Source: CAYOLL01 sp964404765 [NCBI: uncultured Gemmatimonadota bacterium]
GTDB lineage: Bacteria; 4572-55
Length of the DNA stretch: 64,000 nucleotides
NCBI GenBank assembly: GCA_964404765.1
Contig: CAYOLL010000001.1
Coordinates: 34,116 to 98,115 of the forward strand
Direction of reading: 5' to 3'
The position numbers were made by a program, and so were the translations under genes. The notes under the pieces were generated by a model, which made no database searches, was not told the origin of the DNA, and saw only the letters and a list, made by a program, of their open reading frames with translations. Every line of letters starts with the position of its first letter. The stretch's first letter is position 1. Positions 55,435 through 62,040 of the stretch are shown piece after piece.

Positions 55435-58400
55435 ATGACCTGGCATATCCTCACCAAAATCGCCGCCGGCAGCTTTGGCACGGTCTATCGGGTTCAACAT
55501 GAACAGACCGGCCAAATTGCCGCGCTTAAGATTATTCATCCTGCGCAACGACATCAACAACGCCGCATCAAGGGCGCGTTTCTGTCCGCACAGAAGATTC
55601 AGCAAGAAAACTGCGTCCGCATGATCGAATGGTACGAACTCGCTGGCGACTTCGGCTTTGTCATGGAATTTATTGACAGCCGCCCCATTTCTGTCCTGCG
55701 CCAAGCCAATCTGAACGCCATCATCCGCGCCATTGTGCAAGTCTGCAACGGGTTAGATGCCATCCATACCGCCGGACTGATTCACCGCGATCTCAAGCCG
55801 GAGAATATCCTGATCACTCAAATCTCCACCCAAATCCCCGGCATCTCCCAAACTCCCCAAATCCCCGGCATCTCAGAGACCGATTCGACCCTTTCCAACC
55901 AAGCAGATGCCGGGGATTTTTCTACCCGGACAGATGCCGGGAATTTCTCCGGAGATTTTCTGGTCAAAATTACCGATTTTGATCTGGCCCGTTTCGACGC
56001 CGGCTCCTTGCTGACCGAAACGGGCGTGTTCATGGGCACATTCCAGTACGCCTCGCCGGAGCAGTTTGAGCGCCCGCGTCAGCTTGATCCGCGCAGCGAC
56101 TTGTATTCGCTGGGCGTGATTTTGTACGAACTCGTCACCGGGCAACGGCCTTTTGACGGCCACGATGTCCGCGAGATTATGTTTCATCATTTGCGCTCGC
56201 AGCCCGCGCCGCCGCGCCGGATTGCGCCCTATCTGCCGGAAGCGGTGGAGACGGTCATCCTGCGCCTGCTGCAAAAGGAACCGCGTGATCGTTATCCCAA
56301 TGCCCGCGAAGTGGCTGCCGCCTTGCAGCAAACCCTGTCCGACAGCCAAACCGTGATCATTCAGGCCACCGGCAATTATTTGCTGCCACCCCGCTTTGTG
56401 GATCGCCGCGAGCCTTTGAAAATCCTGCAGCAAGCCTTTGCTCGTAGTGACGAATTCATTCGTCATTCCCAACAAGCAACGAATGAATTCGTTACTACGA
56501 ACCTTGTTGCGCCCAACATCATCTTTATCGCCGGGGAATCGGGCCTGGGCAAGTCCAAATTGTGGGCGGAATTTGCCGACGGCTGTAAGCATAGCGCCCG
56601 CATCTTTCAAACCGTTTGCCGCAACCAGGGCGCGGCCTACGAGCCTTTGCGCGACATCGTTTTGCAAGCGGTGGCGGCATTGGGCGATTTGTCCGACGCG
56701 CAAAAAGCCGAATGCGCCGGTTTTTGCGCCTGGGATTTGGTCAAAATTGCTCCCACATTGGCGGCCGAGCCGTTCATGTCGCGCATCGAAAAATTGCCGG
56801 AACTCTCCGACCCCAAAGCCGCCGAAATCCGCCTCTTCGACGCCGTCACCACGTTGATCAAGAATCTGTCGAAATTCATAATTCCTAATTCTTCATTCTT
56901 AATTTTCTTCGACGATCTGCACTGGGCCGACGAGCAAATCTGCAAATGGCTGGCCTACGCTGCCCGCAATCTGAAAAACCTGCCTGTCTTGATCGTAGGC
57001 GCATACCGTGATACGGACATGACCGGGACGCCGCTGGCCCGCGCTTTGCCCGAACTCCGGCGCGACGGTCGCCTGACTGAAATTGCCCTGGCCCCGCTGC
57101 CTATGGAAGATGTGAGCGACTTACTCGTGTCCATGATGGGCAAGTCCGATCCACTGGAGTCACGCTTTGCCGCCGAGATTTTTAAGCAGACCAACGGCAA
57201 CCCCAACTTTATCCATGCTGTGATGAACCATTTGCTGGAAAGCGGCCAACTGCGCCGGTTGGAAGGCCGGTGGGATTTGGACATCGAAACCTTTTCCGAG
57301 TTCATCTTGCCCGACTCTATCCGGCAGGTGATTGGCGAGCGGCTGGATCGCCTGAGCGAGCCGGTGCGCCGGACTTTGCAGGCCGCAGCCGTGATTGGCA
57401 AAAGCTTTGATCTGGATTTGTTGATCGGCATTATGTCCCCGCAAACGTCCCGGGCACTTGAAACCGCAAATGTAAAAATGTCCCCGGCACTTGAAACTGC
57501 ACAAAAGCTTGAAGCAGCGCAGATCTTAAAAGTGCCGGGGACATTGTCTGCTGACCTGGACAGCGTACTGGACGCTTTGGCCAATGCCCGCGCCGCCAAG
57601 CTGATTGACGAATTGGACGATACGGGCGAGCATTACCAATTTACCCACGACGCCATCCGCGAGACGTTGGAGCGGGAGACGCACCCGCGCCGCCGCAAAA
57701 GCCGGCACCGCGCCGCCGGTGAATATTTGGAGCTACGCCACGCCGCCGACTTAGACGCCGTGACGCCCGACCTGGCCCGCCACTTTGACGCCGCCGGCGT
57801 GACCGACAAGGCCATTACCTATAGCCTGAAAGCCGCCGATCTGGCCAAAAAGGATTACGCCAACGAGCAGGCCATTTATTGGTACGACCGGGCCATTGCC
57901 TTGCTGCCGGATACGGATGAAAGGAAGGTGGATGCGATTTTTGACAAACTTCGAATTCTAAACCGAATTGGTTCTTGGGATGAATACGAAAGACTATGTC
58001 AAGATGTACAAGTCATGTGTCAAGCAAATGGCGACCAAAAGAGATATGCAATTGGATTGAGATTGCTTGGCGAAATCTATTGGCGGAAAGGGGATTATGT
58101 AAAAGCGATTGACTATACGACTAAATCTTTAGAACTGCATAAGCAATTAAGCGATGATTCGAGTTGCTTGAAGGCTCTTGCAAATATCAGCGCCATTTAT
58201 TACGATTCGTCAAATCTTGAACAAGCTATGGAATTTAGTGAAAAAGCACTCAACTTAAGTGAGCAGCTAAATGATGACCAAATTTATTCGGATGTGATCG
58301 GAAATAGAGGTAATATTTATGGCGACACCCAAAACTATAAGATGGCGCTTGAATGTTATCAGCGTCGACTTACAATGGCAACCGCTTTAAATGATGCGCT

Positions 58401-59544
58401 TGGCGTGGCGGCAGCGATAAATAACATAGGCACGATTTACGAAGCGCAGGGCGACTATAAAGAAGCACTTCGCTATTTTGAGCAAGCATTGGAACACGGC
58501 AAAAAAATTGGAAATCTCCTGCTAATTTCGAAATCATATAGCAATATAGGAATTGTTTGCTCGCATTTAGGAAATATACAGCGCGCATACGAGTGTTACT
58601 GTCAACAGCTAACAATAAGCAAGGCAACCGGGAATAAAGATGGCTATGCCTTTTCAATGAACAATTTGGGGGCACTGTGTTATGAAAAAGGGGATTACAG
58701 CGGTGCGGAGAAATTTTTTCTTGACTATCTGGCGATCAGCCAGGAGATAGGAAGTTTGCGTCATCTTTCTATGGCCCATAACAACTTAGGAGCTGTTTAT
58801 ATGGAAGAAAGTAGTTATGACAAGGCCATTTATCATTGCACCGAAGGTCTTAACCTGGCTAAAAAGAAGGACCATAAGGTCGAGATTTCCGAGGCATTGG
58901 GTACTTTGGGCTCTATTCATGCGCTTAAAGGCGAGTTTGACAAAGCCGTCGATTATACTAAACAGAGCTTAATGTTAAATCAGGAAACCGGTAATCGAAG
59001 GGGTCTAATTGGTGACTTTGGGTGGCTTGCAGAGATCGCAAAAATGAAAAATGAATTTCAACAAGCTGCTGTTTATTATGATCAAGCGATTGAGGTTGCA
59101 CGTAATATAGGATTGAAATACAAACTTTCAGAGTTTTTAGTGGGCAAAGCTGATCTTGTGCTTACTCAAGGGAATATTGCTTTGGCAGATACCCTTAATC
59201 AAGAATCGTTTGAAATTGCTACAGAAATAGAAAGATCTGAAATTATTTTTAAAAGTGAACTTCTGTCCGCAAAAATTGACTTTGCTAACCATCGACATTT
59301 GTCAGGTGTTGAAAAGATGGTAGGAATGCTTTCCAAAGAGAGTCAAGAACTCAGAATGGTCGATCTCCATTACGAGCTCTGGAAAATGAAAACCAGCCCC
59401 GACCTCACCGACCTGCAATTGGCCGCAGGCGCAGAGGAGCATCGGCAGCAGGCGTTGGCGTTGTATCAAACGCTGTATGCCAAAACGCCGAAGTATGCGT
59501 ATAAGCAACGAATAATGGAACTCTCAAAGATTAGCGGTGAATAA
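55435..59544 (+). CDS. Serine/threonine kinase-ATPase-TPR signalling protein
   Basis: A 1369-residue cytoplasmic protein. Residues 1-305: Hanks-type kinase, with AGSFGTVY (11-18), Lys32 in ALK, HRDLKPEN (117-124), DFD (181-183, in place of DFG) and SPEQF. Residues ~355-800: AAA_16/STAND ATPase with Walker A AGESGLGKSK (~366), Walker B LIFFDDLHWADE (~487) and a winged-helix region. From ~830: about a dozen TPR repeats. In-frame palindromic inserts occur at residues ~130-174, 336-358 and 667-704. TPR codons (57925-59390) are clearly more A+T-rich than the rest. It resembles fused kinase-NTPase sensors. Confidence 0.85.
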   Translation: MTWHILTKIAAGSFGTVYRVQHEQTGQIAALKIIHPAQRHQQRRIKGAFLSAQKIQQENCVRMIEWYELAGDFGFVMEFIDSRPISVLRQANLNAIIRAIVQVCNGLDAIHTAGLIHRDLKPENILITQISTQIPGISQTPQIPGISETDSTLSNQADAGDFSTRTDAGNFSGDFLVKITDFDLARFDAGSLLTETGVFMGTFQYASPEQFERPRQLDPRSDLYSLGVILYELVTGQRPFDGHDVREIMFHHLRSQPAPPRRIAPYLPEAVETVILRLLQKEPRDRYPNAREVAAALQQTLSDSQTVIIQATGNYLLPPRFVDRREPLKILQQAFARSDEFIRHSQQATNEFVTTNLVAPNIIFIAGESGLGKSKLWAEFADGCKHSARIFQTVCRNQGAAYEPLRDIVLQAVAALGDLSDAQKAECAGFCAWDLVKIAPTLAAEPFMSRIEKLPELSDPKAAEIRLFDAVTTLIKNLSKFIIPNSSFLIFFDDLHWADEQICKWLAYAARNLKNLPVLIVGAYRDTDMTGTPLARALPELRRDGRLTEIALAPLPMEDVSDLLVSMMGKSDPLESRFAAEIFKQTNGNPNFIHAVMNHLLESGQLRRLEGRWDLDIETFSEFILPDSIRQVIGERLDRLSEPVRRTLQAAAVIGKSFDLDLLIGIMSPQTSRALETANVKMSPALETAQKLEAAQILKVPGTLSADLDSVLDALANARAAKLIDELDDTGEHYQFTHDAIRETLERETHPRRRKSRHRAAGEYLELRHAADLDAVTPDLARHFDAAGVTDKAITYSLKAADLAKKDYANEQAIYWYDRAIALLPDTDERKVDAIFDKLRILNRIGSWDEYERLCQDVQVMCQANGDQKRYAIGLRLLGEIYWRKGDYVKAIDYTTKSLELHKQLSDDSSCLKALANISAIYYDSSNLEQAMEFSEKALNLSEQLNDDQIYSDVIGNRGNIYGDTQNYKMALECYQRRLTMATALNDALGVAAAINNIGTIYEAQGDYKEALRYFEQALEHGKKIGNLLLISKSYSNIGIVCSHLGNIQRAYECYCQQLTISKATGNKDGYAFSMNNLGALCYEKGDYSGAEKFFLDYLAISQEIGSLRHLSMAHNNLGAVYMEESSYDKAIYHCTEGLNLAKKKDHKVEISEALGTLGSIHALKGEFDKAVDYTKQSLMLNQETGNRRGLIGDFGWLAEIAKMKNEFQQAAVYYDQAIEVARNIGLKYKLSEFLVGKADLVLTQGNIALADTLNQESFEIATEIERSEIIFKSELLSAKIDFANHRHLSGVEKMVGMLSKESQELRMVDLHYELWKMKTSPDLTDLQLAAGAEEHRQQALALYQTLYAKTPKYAYKQRIMELSKISGE
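55832..55946. repeat. In-frame palindromic insert inside the kinase domain
   Basis: AAATCCCCGGCATCT occurs at 55832-55846 and 55859-55873, and its complement AGATGCCGGGGATTT at 55905-55919 and (one change) 55932-55946. The insert adds ~45 codons between HRDLKPENILIT and VKITDFD with no stop. Confidence 0.85.
56442..56500. repeat. In-frame palindromic insert before the ATPase Walker A
   Basis: The 22-base arm 56442-56463 (TCGTAGTGACGAATTCATTC and onward) pairs with 56479-56500 with one mismatch around a 15-base spacer, encoding ARSDEFIRHSQQATNEFVTT in frame. A separate A/T-rich simple stretch (56873-56906) encodes KFIIPNSSFLI just before Walker B. Confidence 0.8.
57433..57545. repeat. In-frame palindromic insert with a direct repeat
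   Basis: AATGTCCCCGGCACTT (57477-57492) pairs perfectly with AAGTGCCGGGGACATT (57530-57545); a partial direct copy of the left arm lies at 57433-57464. It is read through in frame between two helices of the ATPase region. Confidence 0.8.
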
Positions 59545-59569
59545 ACCCGTCAAAAAGGTATGAACGAAT

Positions 59570-59861
59570 ATGCGGTTTGAGATCATATTAGCCCCGGAAG
59601 CCGTAGACGATCTAAAAAGTCTGGCTGCCGGTCAACGCGCAGAATCAAGGACGCTTTGGAAACCCATCTGCGCTACGAACCGGACAAGATCAGCAGAAGT
59701 CGGATTAAGCGCTTGCGCGGGCTCAAGCGGCCCAATACCGGTTGCGCGTGGACGAGTTACGCATCTTTTACGATATTCATGAACAGTCGGTTGAAGTCCT
59801 GGCTATCATGCCTAAATCACTGACGGACGAATGGTTAGAAAATTATGGAGAGGCGCTATGA
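59570..59861 (+). pseudogene. RelE-type toxin gene with two one-base deletions
   Basis: Adding one A at 59643-59644 and one C at 59731-59733 restores a 97-residue RelE/ParE-fold toxin: FEIILAPEAVDDLKSLAAGQRAEIKDALE... then RLRVDELRIFYDIHEQSVEVLAIM. As given, the frame dies after ~25 residues. It overlaps the antitoxin start by four bases in the toxin-antitoxin order. Either the gene is dead or two homopolymer bases were missed in sequencing. Confidence 0.7.
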
Positions 59862-60106
59862 AAAAGGTTATGGCAACAGAAATTCAATCTCACTTTTTTG
59901 ACTACCTGCAATTGGCGGCGACGGAGAACATTGTCATCGTTCGTAACGGTCAGCCCGTGGGCATGTTGATTGGGTTGATGGATGAAAATGAGGCGGATGA
60001 TGCTATCGAAAGCGATCCTCGTTTTTTGCGCCGGATTGCCGCGGCTCGGCGCAGTTTGCGGGCCGGTAAAGGCATTCGATTGGAGGATATGGATGTTAAG
60101 CTATGA
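59858..60106 (+). CDS. Phd/YefM-type antitoxin
   Basis: An 82-residue antitoxin: MATEIQSHFFDYLQLAATENIVIVRNGQPVGMLIGL fits the Phd fold, followed by a basic helical tail. The ATG at 59858 has GGAGAGG upstream and overlaps the RelE-like toxin reading frame. It is the partner of the damaged RelE-like gene. Confidence 0.78.
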   Translation: MKKVMATEIQSHFFDYLQLAATENIVIVRNGQPVGMLIGLMDENEADDAIESDPRFLRRIAAARRSLRAGKGIRLEDMDVKL

Positions 60107-60413
60107 AATTAAAGACAAAAAACTGGAAAAGAAATTCTCCCGCGTTTTGAAAGCCGCGTTCGATAGCGATTTTGAGCAGGCCATGACGCATTTCTTGACG
60201 TTACCGGGCACATCACCGCGCAAGCCACGCGCCGATAGGATTTATCAGCAGTTGCGGAAGAAAATTTTGGTCAAGCAACCGGAATTGGCCGGTCGGGATC
60301 GGCAAACGATTCTGCAGGAATTTGACCGCCTGTCGCAAAAAGCGGCGGCCAATTTGCCCTATGCCACTGTTGATGAATTTATGCAGGTGATGCGGCGGGA
60401 GACGCTACGATGA
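60093..60413 (+). CDS. Hypothetical small protein, probable antitoxin of a lost PIN toxin
   Basis: A 106-residue helical, charged protein (LSYEIKDKKLEKKFSRVLKAAF; later AGRDRQTILQEFDRLSQKAA). GGAGG precedes the ATG at 60093. It overlaps the Phd gene by 14 bases and ends ATGA with the following PIN-toxin start, as antitoxin-toxin pairs do. No DNA-binding fold is obvious. The family is not recognised. Confidence 0.55.
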   Translation: MLSYEIKDKKLEKKFSRVLKAAFDSDFEQAMTHFLTLPGTSPRKPRADRIYQQLRKKILVKQPELAGRDRQTILQEFDRLSQKAAANLPYATVDEFMQVMRRETLR

Positions 60414-60478
60414 AAGCGCTGTTGGACACCAATATTTTTGTCATTGACCGATTCTTTCAACGGGATGCGCGTTATACC
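60410..60478 (+). pseudogene. Truncated PIN-domain (VapC) toxin start
   Basis: Reads MKALLDTNIFVIDRFFQRDA, the classic first strand of a VapC with its Asp, then abruptly becomes the leader of the next antitoxin operon (ACAAAGGAGAATACAATG). The remaining ~110 residues of the toxin are missing, so a deletion joined two toxin-antitoxin modules. Confidence 0.7.
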
Positions 60479-60503
60479 CACAAACCATACAAAGGAGAAT
60501 ACA

Positions 60504-60860
60504 ATGACCACGTTGTCTATCCAATTATCGGACGATCGTTTTTTTGTGCTCGATCTAAAAATAAGAAAAATGGGTTATACCGATGTGGAAACTTTTCTGG
60601 ACGCGGTGATTGATGGCGATTTTGATGAGGACGACATTGCCGATTTGTGCCGTCAATTTGAACGCGAGGTGGAAATGGCCCGGCTCAGGGGCGAAAAAAC
60701 TCCGATTTATTACGCCAATAGTCTGGCCGATGTGGAACGGCTGTTGGCCGAGGCTGTCAAAACGCCGTCGGAGAAAGTCACCGACGACGAATGGGACAAG
60801 CTTGAGCATGAGTTTGAAGCCCAATATGACGCCTATCAAAAGGGCCGGAACGGAAAATGA
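60504..60860 (+). CDS. Hypothetical antitoxin-like protein
   Basis: A 118-residue acidic protein starting with a short LSIQLSDDRFFVLDLKIRKMGYTDVETFLDA segment (ribbon-helix-helix-like) and a long acidic tail. AAAGGAG lies seven bases before the ATG. It overlaps the ParE-like toxin gene by four bases (ATGA), fitting an antitoxin role. Confidence 0.65.
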   Translation: MTTLSIQLSDDRFFVLDLKIRKMGYTDVETFLDAVIDGDFDEDDIADLCRQFEREVEMARLRGEKTPIYYANSLADVERLLAEAVKTPSEKVTDDEWDKLEHEFEAQYDAYQKGRNGK

Positions 60861-61180
60861 CCCCCCAAATCAAAAGACTTCTATCAGCCCGGCACGATGT
60901 GGGCAATATTGCCTTTGATTTAGCCGCCCAATCCGGCAACCGGGATTTGGGTCGCCGATTTATTCGGTCTGTCGAAAAAACCTATAAACTTTTGGCAAAA
61001 ATGCCGTTTTTGGGTTGCGCCCGCGAGTTTGAAAATCCGATCTTTAGCGGCTTGCGGTCATTTCAAGTAAAAGACTTTACCAGGTATCTCGTTTTTTATA
61101 AACCGCTGACGGCGGAAAAGGGCATTGAAGTTTATCGGGTTATCTACAGCGGACGCGATTTGGAGCAGATATTTAAATGA
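60857..61180 (+). CDS. ParE/RelE-superfamily toxin
   Basis: A 107-residue protein with the ParE layout: N-terminal helices (RHDVGNIAFDLAAQSGNRDLGRRFIRSVEKTYKLLAKMPFLGCAREF), GLRSFQVKDFTRYLVFYKP and IEVYRVIYSGRDLEQIF at the C-terminus. ParE toxins poison gyrase. It is followed by a strong terminator. Confidence 0.82.
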   Translation: MTPQIKRLLSARHDVGNIAFDLAAQSGNRDLGRRFIRSVEKTYKLLAKMPFLGCAREFENPIFSGLRSFQVKDFTRYLVFYKPLTAEKGIEVYRVIYSGRDLEQIFK

Positions 61181-61203
61181 AAAGCGTTTTGCCGGATGAA
61201 AGC

Positions 61204-61247
61204 AAAGACCCTCACGAATCCAATGCCCGTGAGGGTTTTTGCTTTTT
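61204..61247 (+). terminator. Rho-independent terminator
   Basis: ACCCTCACG and CGTGAGGGT form a 9-bp stem followed by TTTTTGCTTTTTT, 30 bases after the ParE-like stop. Confidence 0.88.
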
Positions 61248-61263
61248 TGCTTGAAGTCCGATT

Positions 61264-61541
61264 TTACAGGTATAGACGCGGCCCAATGGCGATTGAAACC
61301 CCGGAAAAGCCATCTTCGTCCCAGGCGCGTTTGTCGTCAAGCCCTATTGGGCGCACACCCTTTAAGCTGTTCAGTCGTATGTCAACCCCTATGACAAAAT
61401 TCTTAGAAGCGATATAGTCCATTCCACCAAAAAGGTGCCAGCCCCATTCATTCCAAGAGTCAATATCTTCATGATCAATCAGGTAGAGATTCGGTCCAAT
61501 CCCAAGACGGAAATTCAGAGCTCCTGATCCCGTGCGAGGCT
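61264..61541 (-). pseudogene. C-terminal remnant of an outer-membrane beta-barrel protein
   Basis: On the minus strand a start-less frame (stop at 61264-61266) encodes strands such as LNFRLGIGPNLYLIDHED, WHLFGGMDYIAS, NFVIGVDIRLN and a last strand GVSIAIGPRLYL. It is preceded in frame by a TAG at its 5' end. This looks like the last ~90 residues of a porin-like protein whose body is gone. Confidence 0.6.
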
Positions 61542-61611
61542 AACAGTCGTGAAACTTATTTCTGCAAAAGCGGTTAACGCCGATTTTGCTCCCTAAAAAG
61601 GGTTGCTTTGA

Positions 61612-61718
61612 GCGTGAATCTCATGAGACCATTTTTGTAAAGTTTCCAACGCGGATTCAGCGTTTACAAGGGTTGGAGACATTGGATATTCAAAAATGGT
61701 CTCACTCCAGATTCACGC
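61612..61718. repeat. Palindromic element next to truncated genes
   Basis: GCGTGAATCT, then GAGACCATTTTTG pairs with CAAAAATGGTCTC, then AGATTCACGC, with a short unpaired difference; the inner part also pairs (GTTTCCAAC / GTTGGAGAC). It separates the barrel remnant from the ATPase-TPR remnant. Confidence 0.75.
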
Positions 61719-61739
61719 GGATCAGGAGGTCTGAAGTTA

Positions 61740-62040
61740 GACGTTGTGCTGGACGCCCTGGCCAATGCCCGCGCCGCCAAGCTGGTTGACGAGTTGGACG
61801 ATACGGGCGAGCGCTACCAGTTTACCCACGACGCCATCCGCGAGACATTGGAGCGGGAGACGCACCCGCGCCGCCGGTGAATATTTGGAGTTGCGCCAAA
61901 GTCCAATAATGCAATTGGAAAGATGTTATGGCTGGCTGAAAGGTGATTACGAATCAGCGATTTCTTATTATCAACAAACACTTATGTTATATGAGCAAAT
62001 CCACGATGAAAAAGGAATTGCCATCAGCTTTTTAAATGTA
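61740..62040 (+). pseudogene. Truncated paralogue of the kinase-ATPase-TPR gene
   Basis: Bases 61740-61895 closely match 57563-57735 (VLDALANARAAKLVDELDDTGERYQFTHDAIRETLERETHPRR). A 23-base deletion between two CCGCGCCGCC copies shifts the frame. It then continues with a different TPR unit (WLKGDYESAISYYQQTLMLYEQIHDEKGIAISF). There is no kinase or Walker A part. It ends where the PgsB-like gene ends (convergent). Confidence 0.75.

Noticed and set aside
57926-57940. A separate gene start at the A+T-rich TPR boundary
   Set aside because: The frame is continuous and the TPR helices are in phase with the ATPase part, so it is a domain border rather than a new gene.
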